Positions 7,978-15,183 of a DNA stretch of 64,000 bases are shown here, one piece after another. The stretch is from NCBI RefSeq assembly GCF_037137055.1, contig NZ_JBBBNY010000004.1, positions 124,001 through 188,000 of the forward strand. The letters are read 5' to 3'. Origin of the DNA: Frateuria_A yonginensis. Lineage in GTDB: Bacteria; Pseudomonadota; Gammaproteobacteria; Xanthomonadales; Rhodanobacteraceae. The notes below the pieces were generated by a model. The model saw only the letters and a program-made list of their open reading frames with translations. It did not search any database and was not told the DNA's origin. A program made the translations under genes and the position numbers. The first letter of the stretch is position 1. Every line of letters begins with the position of its first letter.

Positions 7978-8634
7978 ATGGCCCAGCCTTCCACCCAGGT
8001 GCCTGCCGTTCCGGCCACGCTCGAGCACGGCCTGATCACTGCCGCGATCCTGGACTTCGTCAGCCAGATTCCCGGCAGCCGGGTTCACGGCGAGGCACAC
8101 CCGGATGCCCGGGCCCGCGAACTGGCCCGCCAGGCCGCGCGCAAGGCGGCGCTCACCGCCGGCTCGCTGGCGCTGCCGCCGGGACCGCTGGGCTGGCTGA
8201 CCGTGCTGCCGGAGCTGGTGGCGATCTGGCGCATCCAGGCGCAGATGGTCAGCGACATCGCCGCCGCCTACGGCAAGCACGCCAGCCTGGGCCGCGAGCA
8301 GATGCTCTGGTGCCTGTTCCGGCACACGGCGGCACAGGCCTTCCGCGACCTGGTGGTGCGCATGGGCGACCGGCTGCTGTTCCGCCAGCTCTCGGCCACG
8401 CTGGCCGAGCGGCTGGCGCAACGGATCGGTCTGCACCTGTCGCAGCGCGCGGTCGGTGCCGGCATCTCGCGCTGGCTGCCGGTGATCGGCGCGGCCGGCG
8501 TCGGCGCCTACGCCTGGTACGACACGCGCGGCGTAGCGCGTACCGCGATCGAGCTGTTCAGCGGCCGCACCGCGGTGGACACCGAAACGGTTCTGCCGGC
8601 CGACGCCGAGCCGCTCGATCCCGCGACGCCGTGA
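7978..8634 (+). CDS. EcsC-family-like protein
   Basis: The 218-residue product resembles the EcsC family as seen in Xanthomonadales: a glycine/alanine-rich hydrophobic stretch SLALPPGPLGWLTVLPELVA (about residues 60-80) followed by IWRIQAQMVSDIAAAYGK and a second hydrophobic region LPVIGAAGVGAYAWY near the C-terminus. Family members are membrane-associated; their biochemical role is not known. The ATG follows GAGG with suitable spacing. It is divergent from the TonB-dependent receptor, with the Zur box between them, so co-regulation is possible but unproven. Confidence 0.7.
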   Translation: MAQPSTQVPAVPATLEHGLITAAILDFVSQIPGSRVHGEAHPDARARELARQAARKAALTAGSLALPPGPLGWLTVLPELVAIWRIQAQMVSDIAAAYGKHASLGREQMLWCLFRHTAAQAFRDLVVRMGDRLLFRQLSATLAERLAQRIGLHLSQRAVGAGISRWLPVIGAAGVGAYAWYDTRGVARTAIELFSGRTAVDTETVLPADAEPLDPATP

Positions 8635-8665
8635 CGGCCGCGGTGCTTTGCGGCAAGCTCGCCGC

Positions 8666-9421
8666 ATGACCGCCCCGACCGACCCCTCCACCCGCCCCGT
8701 CGCCCTGGTCACCGGTGCCGCACGCCGCGTCGGCGCCAGCATCGCGCGCCAGCTGCACGCGGCCGGCTACGACCTGGCCCTGCATTACCGCCGCTCGGCG
8801 GGCGATGCCGAGGCGCTGGCGGCGGAGCTGGAGGTCCGGCGCCCCCACAGCACGCTGCTGCTGGCCGCCGAGCTGGCCGATACGGCGCGGTTGCCGTCGC
8901 TGGTGCAGCGCGCAGTGGATCGCTTCGGCCGACTCGACGCGCTGGTCAACAACGCCTCCGCATTCCGGCCCACGCCGGTCGGCGAGGCCACGCCGGCGCA
9001 CTGGGAGGAGCTGTTCGCCTCCAACGCGCAGGCACCGTTCTTCCTGTCCCAGGCCGCCTGGCCGGCGCTGCGCGAGGCGCGCGGGGCGATCGTCAACCTG
9101 GTGGACATCTACGCCGAACGGCCCTTGGCCGGCTACCCGATCTACGTGATGGCGAAGGCCGCGCTGGCGGCGATGACCCGCGCGCTGGCGCTGGACCTGG
9201 GTCCCGAGGTGCGCGTCAACGCGGTGGCCCCCGGCGCCGTGCTGTGGCCGGACGAGGGCAAGGACTACGACGACCGCGCCGCGATGCTGGCGCGCACCCC
9301 GCTGCGGCGCGCCGGCAGTCCGCAGGACGTGGCCGGCGCGGTGCTGTGGCTGCTGCGCGACGCGCCCTTCGTCACCGGACAGATCATCCGCGTGGACGGC
9401 GGGCGCAGCCTGTCGGTGTAG
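8666..9421 (+). CDS. Pteridine reductase (short-chain dehydrogenase family)
   Basis: NADPH-dependent reduction of dihydrobiopterin/dihydrofolate-type pterins is the expected reaction. The 251-residue protein has the cofactor motif TGAARRVG, whose Arg-Arg is typical of pteridine reductases, the NNAS motif, and YVMAK with Tyr160 and Lys164. At the place where ordinary SDRs have serine it has Asp147, exactly 13 residues before the tyrosine, as in trypanosomatid PTR1 (Asp-Tyr-Lys). The start is the ATG after CTCGCCGC; no strong ribosome site is seen. folK and folB lie nearby on the other strand, supporting a pterin role. Confidence 0.82.
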   Translation: MTAPTDPSTRPVALVTGAARRVGASIARQLHAAGYDLALHYRRSAGDAEALAAELEVRRPHSTLLLAAELADTARLPSLVQRAVDRFGRLDALVNNASAFRPTPVGEATPAHWEELFASNAQAPFFLSQAAWPALREARGAIVNLVDIYAERPLAGYPIYVMAKAALAAMTRALALDLGPEVRVNAVAPGAVLWPDEGKDYDDRAAMLARTPLRRAGSPQDVAGAVLWLLRDAPFVTGQIIRVDGGRSLSV

Positions 9422-10279
9422 TCACCGCTTCGGACGGAAGGCGCTTTCGAGCAGCGCGGCCTCGAAGCCGGCACCGACCACGCCATCCTCCGCGTAGTGG
9501 TACAGCGCAGCGGCATAGATGCCCTGCAGCGAGGCCTGCACCAGGCCGAGCAGCACCAGACCGACCGCCACCACCGCCACCGCAACCACCACCGCGGGCA
9601 GCGAATGCAGCGCCACCGCGCCGCCGATCAGCAGCGCGCCGAGCAGTACGGCCAGCAAGGTCGCCAGTCCGAACGCGGTGCCCAGGCCGACGTTGCCGAC
9701 CAGGTTCTCGCCCCAGGTGCGCTTGAGCAGCTCCACGCTGCGCCTGACCGCATCGAACGGGCCGACGTCCTGGCTGGCAAGCACCGGTACCACCAGGAAG
9801 GTCGCCACCGTCCACGCCAGCCCGAGGAAGCCCGCCACCAGCCGGCCGATCAGGCCCAGCCGCTCCTGCAGTGCACGCAGGAACAGGCCGACCGTGGCCG
9901 CGATCAGTGCATAGCCGAGAAGGCTCGCCCAGCGCGAGCGGGCCAGCGCCAGGCCGTCGGAAAGCCGGGTCGGCTCGCCGCGCAGGTGGCGCAAGGCGCA
10001 ACCGGCCAGCGCGGTGTTGAAGAACACGATCACGAAGTACTGCACGAGGTAGAAGCCGAATCCGACCAGGTAGACGAGCGCCGACCCATGCCGCGTGCGC
10101 TCGCCGCCGAGGTATCCGCCGGCGATCACCGCCAGCGCCACGGGGACCAGGAAGCTTGCCGCCACCACCAGCGAGCACACGCCCGAAAGCAGCGGAAAGG
10201 CGAGCAGCGCCTTGTCCGACCGCAACACCGCGGCACTCGCCTTCATCAGGTCCCAACTGCGGGCCAACTTGCCGGCCAT
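9422..10279 (-). CDS. DUF6159-family integral membrane protein
   Basis: A 285-residue protein with about six hydrophobic segments and the family-like start MKASAAVLRSDKALLAFPLL. The centre carries the conserved-looking stretch FDAVRRSVELLKRTWGENLVG. No enzymatic motif or transport signature is apparent and the function is unknown. It ends one base after the stop of the convergent pteridine reductase, so the two 3' ends abut with no terminator between them. Confidence 0.72.
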   Translation of the reverse strand: MAGKLARSWDLMKASAAVLRSDKALLAFPLLSGVCSLVVAASFLVPVALAVIAGGYLGGERTRHGSALVYLVGFGFYLVQYFVIVFFNTALAGCALRHLRGEPTRLSDGLALARSRWASLLGYALIAATVGLFLRALQERLGLIGRLVAGFLGLAWTVATFLVVPVLASQDVGPFDAVRRSVELLKRTWGENLVGNVGLGTAFGLATLLAVLLGALLIGGAVALHSLPAVVVAVAVVAVGLVLLGLVQASLQGIYAAALYHYAEDGVVGAGFEAALLESAFRPKR

Positions 10280-10362
10280 GCGCTTCCCCTCGTTCCGTGA
10301 TTGACGGCGGCCTTTCTAGCACCCGGCCGGCTGCCGCGACAGTGGCCGACCCACGCGCTCCA

Positions 10363-10437
10363 TAGGAGCGAGCTTGCTCGCGGTGCTCCGTCTGTCGCCT
10401 GCGGAGCAACGGCCTCGCGAGCAAGCTCGCTCCTACA
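10363..10437. repeat. Inverted REP pair overlapping the folK stop
   Basis: ATAGGAGCGAGCTTGCTCGC at the left and GCGAGCAAGCTCGCTCCTA at the right form a long inverted repeat around a spacer of about 37 bases that contains a further small GC hairpin. The right arm provides the TAG stop codon of folK on the minus strand. This is the least diverged REP pair in the window. Confidence 0.85.
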
Positions 10438-10915
10438 GGGGATAGGGTTGCAGCGGTTCGCTCTCCTGCGGGAACGCCGCCCACAGCTCGGCCAGGCGGC
10501 GCCCGTCCAGCGGGTGGCGCAGGTCCGGCGCGATGTCGGCCAGCGGCTTGAGCACGAAGGCGTGCGCCAGCTCCTTGCGCGGCACCTGCAGGTGGCCGGG
10601 CCCATCGATCACGCGCTGGTCGTAGAGCACGATGTCCACGTCGAGCGTGCGATCCGCATAGCGCGGCACGTCGCGGCGGCGGCCGTGGCGGTCCTCCAGC
10701 GCGTGCAGCCAATCGTTGAGCGCTTCGGGTTCGAGCCCGGTCTGCAATGCCGCCGCCAGGTTGACGAAGTCGGGCCCGTCGAAACCGACCGCGCGGCTGC
10801 GGTAAGCCGGCGAGACGACCACGTCGCCGAAGCGCGCGCGCAGCTCGTCCAGCGCCGCGCGCAGGTGCCGCCGCGGCTCGATGTTGGAGCCCAGGCTGAG
10901 GTAGGCGCGTGCCAT
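10433..10915 (-). CDS. folK: 2-amino-4-hydroxy-6-hydroxymethyldihydropteridine diphosphokinase
   Basis: Transfers pyrophosphate from ATP to hydroxymethyldihydropterin in folate synthesis. The 160-residue product starts SLGSNIEPRRHL, has the FVNLAAAL substrate strand and the signature RTLDVDIVLYD holding the metal-binding aspartates, followed by VPRKELAHAFVL(K)PL. Length is normal. It begins two bases after the stop of the MscS-type gene, indicating a folB-mscS-folK transcription unit. Its TAG stop lies inside a REP element. Confidence 0.95.
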   Translation of the reverse strand: MARAYLSLGSNIEPRRHLRAALDELRARFGDVVVSPAYRSRAVGFDGPDFVNLAAALQTGLEPEALNDWLHALEDRHGRRRDVPRYADRTLDVDIVLYDQRVIDGPGHLQVPRKELAHAFVLKPLADIAPDLRHPLDGRRLAELWAAFPQESEPLQPYPL

Positions 10916-10917
10916 GC

Positions 10918-12180
10918 TCAGGCCTCGGCCAGCGCGCCCACGCGCACCGGCACCGGTGCGCGCGAGGCCAGCGCCGCGCGCACGTCCTGCCCCGACGGTT
11001 GCTGGTACAGCGCCAGGCCGAATTCCGGCAGCAGCGCGAACAGGTGCTCGAAGATGTCCGCCTGGATGCCCTCGTACTCGGCCCAGGCCACCGTGGCGGT
11101 GAAGCAGTACAGCTCCAGCGGGATGCCCTGCGGGCCGCTGTCGAGCTGGCGTACCATGCAGGTCATCCCGCGATGGATGCGCGGATGCTGGCGCAGGTAG
11201 GCCTGCGCGTAGGCGCGGAAGGTACCCAGGTTGGTCAGGCGGCGGCGGTTGGCCGGCACCGCGGCCGCCTCGCCCAGCGCGCGGTTCCAGTGCTCCACCT
11301 CGCGCGCCTTCGACGGCAGGTAGTCGCCCAGCAGGCGCAGCGCGGACAGCCGGCCGATCTCCGCCTCGTCGAGGAAGCGCACGCTGGCCGCGTCGATGTG
11401 CAGGGCGCGCTTGATCCGCCGCCCGCCCGACTCCTGCATGCCGCGCCAGTTGCGGTAGGCATCGCCGATCAGGCGCCAGCTGGGGATGCTGGTGACGGTG
11501 TTGTCCCAGTTGCGCACCTTGACCGTGTGCAGGGCGATGTCGATGACCTCGCCGTCGGCGCTCAGTTGCGGCATCTCGATCCAGTCGCCGACCCGCAGCA
11601 GGTCGTTGGAGGACAGCTGCAGGCTCGCCACGAAGCCGAGGATGGTGTCCTTGAAGACCAGCATCAGCACCGCCGACAGCGCGCCCACGCCCGACAGCAG
11701 CAACCCGACCTGGCGGCCGGTGACCACGGCGATGACCACCAGCGCGCCGGTCAGGAACAGGCCGAGCTTGAGCAGCTGCACCACGCCCTTGATCGAGCGC
11801 TGGCGCCCGGCCGGGGTCTGCCGGTAGAGGTCGTCCGCCGCCGACAGTACGGCGCCGAGCGCCTGCACCACGAACAGCACCACCAGCGCCAGCATCGCCT
11901 TGCCTACCACGGTTTCCACCGCGGCGGGCACGCCGGGCACCAGCACGATGCCGTACTGCACCAGCAGGGGCGGCACCAGCCGTGCCAGCCAGCGGAACGC
12001 GCCGTGCTGCAGCAGCGCGTCGTCCCAGCGCCAGACGGTGCGGCGGGCGAGGCCGTCGAGCAGGCGCAGCAACAGGCGCCGGCACAGCTCGCCGGCCAGC
12101 CAGGCCAGCGCCAGCAGGGCGAGGCTGCCCAGCAGCGTGCGCATCCAGGGCAGATCGAAAAGGGTTTGCAGGGAGGCCAT
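10918..12180 (-). CDS. MscS-family mechanosensitive channel (YbdG-like)
   Basis: A 420-residue inner-membrane protein expected to gate under membrane tension and release solutes. About four to five N-terminal hydrophobic segments precede the pore-type helix VGLLLSGVGALSAVLMLVFKDTILGFV (read as two adjoining motifs, residues about 155-180), followed by the MscS beta domain with GDWIEMP, GEVIDIALHTVKVRNWDNT and a long cytoplasmic tail. Size and the conserved tail GMTCMVRQL resemble YbdG rather than the shorter MscS. It is wedged between folB and folK. Confidence 0.87.
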   Translation of the reverse strand: MASLQTLFDLPWMRTLLGSLALLALAWLAGELCRRLLLRLLDGLARRTVWRWDDALLQHGAFRWLARLVPPLLVQYGIVLVPGVPAAVETVVGKAMLALVVLFVVQALGAVLSAADDLYRQTPAGRQRSIKGVVQLLKLGLFLTGALVVIAVVTGRQVGLLLSGVGALSAVLMLVFKDTILGFVASLQLSSNDLLRVGDWIEMPQLSADGEVIDIALHTVKVRNWDNTVTSIPSWRLIGDAYRNWRGMQESGGRRIKRALHIDAASVRFLDEAEIGRLSALRLLGDYLPSKAREVEHWNRALGEAAAVPANRRRLTNLGTFRAYAQAYLRQHPRIHRGMTCMVRQLDSGPQGIPLELYCFTATVAWAEYEGIQADIFEHLFALLPEFGLALYQQPSGQDVRAALASRAPVPVRVGALAEA

Positions 12181-12268
12181 GAAGTTGCTCCTGTCGTCGC
12201 GGGAGCGCGCGGCGCGCTCCGGGCGAGCATGGGTCGAGGAAGGCGGGCGCCCGCGGGCCGGGGCGTGC

Positions 12269-12628
12269 CTACTGCGGCCGCGTACCGCGTTCGATCCGCA
12301 CGCCGACCGCGCGCGCGCCGCGCACGGCGCCCGGCTTGGACAGCTTCAACCGCACCCAGGGAACGCCGAACTCCTCGCGGATGATCGCGGCGCACCGCTC
12401 CGCCAGCGTCTCGACCAGCCCGAAGCTGGACGCGCCCACGTACTCGATCAGCCGCTTGGACACGGCCTTGTAGTCGAGCGTGTGGGCGATGTCGTCGTGC
12501 GCCGCCGGCACGGTGTTGTCGAAGGCCATCTCGATGTCGAACGCGAGCGTCTGGCGCACGCGCCGCTCCCAGTCGTAGATGCCGATCACCGCGTCGATGC
12601 GCAGGTCCTCGATGAAAACGATGTCCAT
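12269..12628 (-). CDS. folB: Dihydroneopterin aldolase
   Basis: Cleaves 7,8-dihydroneopterin to hydroxymethyldihydropterin and glycolaldehyde, supplying the substrate of FolK. I used the ATG giving MDIVFIEDLRIDAVIGIYDWER, the usual beginning of the family (written here as one leading motif plus GIYDWER); 16 upstream codons in frame lack support. The 119-residue protein carries the DYKAVSKRL helix, the catalytic-region LVETLAERCA and the terminal VRLKLSKPGAV. It lies 88 bases before the mscS-type gene on the same strand. Confidence 0.95.
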   Translation of the reverse strand: MDIVFIEDLRIDAVIGIYDWERRVRQTLAFDIEMAFDNTVPAAHDDIAHTLDYKAVSKRLIEYVGASSFGLVETLAERCAAIIREEFGVPWVRLKLSKPGAVRGARAVGVRIERGTRPQ

Positions 12629-12685
12629 GCGACAAGGGTCGGCGAGCGCGGGCAGGGATGCAAGCCACCGCCGCAATCAACGCAC

Positions 12686-12766
12686 CGTGGGAGCGAGCGA
12701 GCTCGCGATGCTGTGGTCTTCGGGAGGCTCCAGAGCCAGAGCACCGCGAGCAAGCTCGCTCCTACG
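12686..12766. repeat. Inverted REP pair overlapping the tsaD stop
   Basis: GTGGGAGCGAGCGAGCTCGC at the left faces GCGAGCAAGCTCGCTCCTAC at the right. The left copy has a GAGCGAGC duplication variant. The right copy supplies the TAG stop of tsaD. It separates tsaD from folB. Confidence 0.8.
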
Positions 12767-13835
12767 TGGCTGCGGCGACGGCCGGCAGGCTCTCCAGGTC
12801 CCAGCGCGGCTGCACCCGCACGGCCTCGTCCTGGCCCTGCCCCGCGGCCAGCCGGATCGCGCCGGCCAGGGCGATCATGGCGCCGTTGTCGGTGCAGAAG
12901 GCCAGGCGCGGGAAATAGGTGCGGAAGCCGTCCTGCCGTCCGGCCGCGGCCAGCGTCTCGCGCAGGCGCCGGTTGGCGCCGACGCCGCCGGCGATCACCA
13001 GCCGCTCGGTGCCGGTGGCCTCCAGCGCGCGGCGGCACTTGATCACCAGCGTGTCGACGATCGCCTCTTCGAAGCCGCGCGCCACGTCGGCACGGGTCTG
13101 CTCGGACCGGTCCGACTGCTGCCAGGCCAGCAGCACCTGCGTCTTCAGGCCCGAGAAGCTGAAGTCCAGCCCCGGCCGGTCGGTCATCGGACGGGCGAAG
13201 CGGAACACGCCCGGGCGACCCTGCTCGGCCAGCTTGGCCAGCGCCGGCCCGCCCGGGTAGGGCAGCCCCATCAGCTTGGCGGTCTTGTCGAAGGCCTCGC
13301 CGGCGGCGTCGTCCAGGGTGTCGCCGAGCAGGCGGTAGCGCCCGATCGCCTCGACCTCCACCAGCATGGAATGCCCGCCGGAGACCAGCAGCGCCACGAA
13401 CGGCGGCGCCGGCGGGTCGGGCTCCAGCAGCGGCGCCAGCAGATGGCCTTCCATGTGGTGCACGCCGATCGCCGGCACCCCCAGCGCCCAGGCCATGGCG
13501 CGCGCGGCGGCGGCCCCGACCAGCAGGGCGCCGACCAGGCCCGGGCCGGCGGTGTAGGCCACGCCGCCGAGGTCGGCCGGGGTCAGGCCGGCCTGCGCCA
13601 GCGCCTCGCGGACCAGCGGCAGCAGCTTGCGGACGTGGTCGCGGCTGGCCAGTTCCGGCACCACGCCGCCGTAGTCCGCATGCAGCCTGATCTGGCTGTA
13701 GAGCGCATGGGCGAGCAGCCCGCTGCCGGGCGCCTGCGGCTCCCAGCGCAGCAGCGCCACCCCGGTCTCGTCGCAGGAGGTTTCCACGCCGAGCACCGGC
13801 CGGCCGGGCAGGTTTGAAAATGGATTGGTGTCCAC
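12762..13835 (-). CDS. tsaD: tRNA N6-adenosine threonylcarbamoyltransferase
   Basis: TsaD, with TsaB and TsaE, transfers threonylcarbamoyl to A37 of ANN-decoding tRNAs. The 357-residue protein shows LGVETSCDETG, the metal-binding HHMEGHLLAP, the nucleotide-site VSGGHSM, GEAFDKTAKLMGLPYPGG and the late CTDNGAMIA. Length is slightly above the E. coli protein (337) because of a short N-terminal lead and a C-terminal tail. The tail ends VAAAT-stop where the TAG comes from an adjacent REP. It is divergent from rpsU, the common arrangement in gammaproteobacteria. Confidence 0.97.
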   Translation of the reverse strand: MDTNPFSNLPGRPVLGVETSCDETGVALLRWEPQAPGSGLLAHALYSQIRLHADYGGVVPELASRDHVRKLLPLVREALAQAGLTPADLGGVAYTAGPGLVGALLVGAAAARAMAWALGVPAIGVHHMEGHLLAPLLEPDPPAPPFVALLVSGGHSMLVEVEAIGRYRLLGDTLDDAAGEAFDKTAKLMGLPYPGGPALAKLAEQGRPGVFRFARPMTDRPGLDFSFSGLKTQVLLAWQQSDRSEQTRADVARGFEEAIVDTLVIKCRRALEATGTERLVIAGGVGANRRLRETLAAAGRQDGFRTYFPRLAFCTDNGAMIALAGAIRLAAGQGQDEAVRVQPRWDLESLPAVAAAT

Positions 13836-13843
13836 GCTATACT
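13814..13843 (+). promoter_or_regulatory. Predicted rpsU promoter
   Basis: TTGAAA (13814-13819) and TATACT (13838-13843) are separated by 18 bases, a good sigma70-type pair in a GC-rich background. The -35 element lies inside the first codons of the divergent tsaD. The expected transcript would start near 13850, leaving a leader of about 58 bases before rpsU. Confidence 0.6.
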
Positions 13844-13907
13844 TCGCGGCTCGCCACTATTCACAGGCTCGCCAGGTTGGCGGGCCAGTTTACCACCCGG
13901 AGTTTTC

Positions 13908-14123
13908 ATGCCCAGCGTCAAAGTCCGCGAGAACGAGCCGTTCGAGCTTGCCCTGCGCCGCTTCAAGCGCACCTGCGAAAAGGCCGGCGTGCTCGCCGAG
14001 ACCCGCAAGCGGGAGTTCTACGAGAAGCCGACCCAGGAGCGCAAGCGCAAGCGCGCCGCCGCGGTGAAGCGCCACCTGCGCCGCCTCTCGCGCGACGTCT
14101 CCCGCAAGACCCGGATGTACTGA
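13908..14123 (+). CDS. rpsU: 30S ribosomal protein S21
   Basis: Small basic protein of the 30S subunit. The 71-residue product is typical: MPSVKVRENEPFELALRRFK at the start, then REFYEKPTQERKRK and a basic C-terminus. A GGAG ribosome site precedes the ATG. It forms the widespread rpsU-yqeY-dnaG order with the genes downstream, although a hairpin follows rpsU directly. Confidence 0.98.
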   Translation: MPSVKVRENEPFELALRRFKRTCEKAGVLAETRKREFYEKPTQERKRKRAAAVKRHLRRLSRDVSRKTRMY

Positions 14124-14190
14124 ACCCCTGCCGCCGCAGCGTCCCGCGCGGCACAGGCGTTCTCCGGCGGCACGGCCGCCGCATCCCGAG

Positions 14191-14224
14191 GCCGGTGTTG
14201 CCGCGCGGCAACGCCGGCCTTTCG
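14191..14224 (+). terminator. Terminator-like hairpin after rpsU
   Basis: A 13-bp stem with GGCCGGTGTTGCC on the left and GGCAACGCCGGCC on the right (one G-T pair), a GCGC loop and a short T run. It stands between rpsU and yqeY and probably gives partial termination, which fits the need for more S21 than primase. Confidence 0.75.
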
Positions 14225-14242
14225 CATTTCCGGAGCCAGCCC

Positions 14243-14689
14243 ATGAGCCTGAAGCAGCGCATCACCGACGACATGAAGGCCGCCATGCGCGGCGGCGAGA
14301 AGGAACGCCTGGGAGTGATCCGCCTGATGCTCGCGGCGATCAAGCAGCGCGAGGTCGACGAGCGGATCGAGCTGGACGCCGCCCAGACGCTGGCCGTGCT
14401 CGAGAAGATGCTCAAGCAGCGCCGCGATTCGGTGAGCCAGTTCGAGGCGGCCGGCCGCGAGGACCTGGCCGCGGTCGAACGCGCGGAGATGGCGGTGATC
14501 GAGGGCTACCTGCCGGCCAAGCTGGACGACGCCGAGCTCGACGCGCTCATCGACGAAGCCATCACGCAGACCGGCGCCAGCTCCGCCCGCGACATGGGCA
14601 AGGTGGTCGGTGCCGTGAAGCGGAAGGCAGCCGGTCGCGCCGACATGGCGCAGGTCTCCGCCCGCATCAAGGCCCGTCTGGGCGGCTGA
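14243..14689 (+). CDS. GatB/YqeY domain protein
   Basis: YqeY proteins resemble the tRNA-binding tail domain of the amidotransferase subunit GatB; their cellular role is not settled. The 148-residue product matches throughout: LKQRITDDMKAAMRGGEKERL, LAAIKQREVD, then a C-terminal helical part with YLPAKLDDAELDALIDEAI and ARDMGKVVGAVKRKAAGRAD. (Motifs given separately, each as seen.) It lies between rpsU and dnaG in the usual order, after the rpsU hairpin. Confidence 0.93.
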   Translation: MSLKQRITDDMKAAMRGGEKERLGVIRLMLAAIKQREVDERIELDAAQTLAVLEKMLKQRRDSVSQFEAAGREDLAAVERAEMAVIEGYLPAKLDDAELDALIDEAITQTGASSARDMGKVVGAVKRKAAGRADMAQVSARIKARLGG

Positions 14690-14899
14690 CGCCCGGGCGC
14701 GGCGGCACGGCACCCCCGACCCGCCTTGAAGAGGAACGGGTGCCCCGGGCGCGCGGCCCCTGCCAAGCACTGGCGCACGCCACGCTCACGCCCCGCACAG
14801 CGAGCTGATGCGCACCCTTCACGCCCGATCGCCTACAAGGGGGCGGCGTCGCCTGATCGGAGGCTCCCGCCCCGGCCGCGCGACGGAGGGAGAAGCGGC

Positions 14900-15070
14900 A
14901 TGCTCAAGTGGGCCATCATCTTCGCCATCATTTCGCTGGTCACGGGTTGGCTGGGGTTCGGTGGCATTTCGGGCGTCACCGCCACCATCGCCAAGATCCT
15001 GTTCGCGATCTTCGTGATCCTGTTCATCATCGCCCTGCTGGCGGTGATCGGCGTGTTCCACATCCTGTAG
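14900..15070 (+). CDS. DUF1328 small membrane protein (YtjA-like)
   Basis: A 56-residue protein made almost entirely of two hydrophobic helices: MLKWAIIFAIISLVTGWLGF and, after the glycine-rich turn GGISGVTATIA, KILFAIFVILFIIALL. This is the DUF1328/YtjA pattern. The ATG follows a GGAGGGAGAAG purine stretch. Function is unknown; related genes are often stress induced. It stands alone between yqeY and dnaG, where it is not part of the classical macromolecular-synthesis operon. Confidence 0.88.
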   Translation: MLKWAIIFAIISLVTGWLGFGGISGVTATIAKILFAIFVILFIIALLAVIGVFHIL

Positions 15071-15183
15071 CGCCGGGGCCCGTCCGCGCGCCCGCGCACG
15101 GCACGTCACGGCGGGCCCAGGCGGCCTTCCGTGACGTCGCAGGTGCCCCCGAACCCGGGCCCAGGCCCTAGACTAGGCCGTCT

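Noticed and set aside
4869..8669. 1266-codon plus-strand open frame
   Set aside because: It is antisense to the MidA-like gene and the TonB-dependent receptor and lacks any motif. Third-position GC bias of the real genes produces it.
10433..12085. 550-codon frame suggesting a fusion of an unknown protein to FolK
   Set aside because: The upstream part is an off-frame reading of the MscS-type gene. FolK starts normally at 10915, two bases after the channel's stop.
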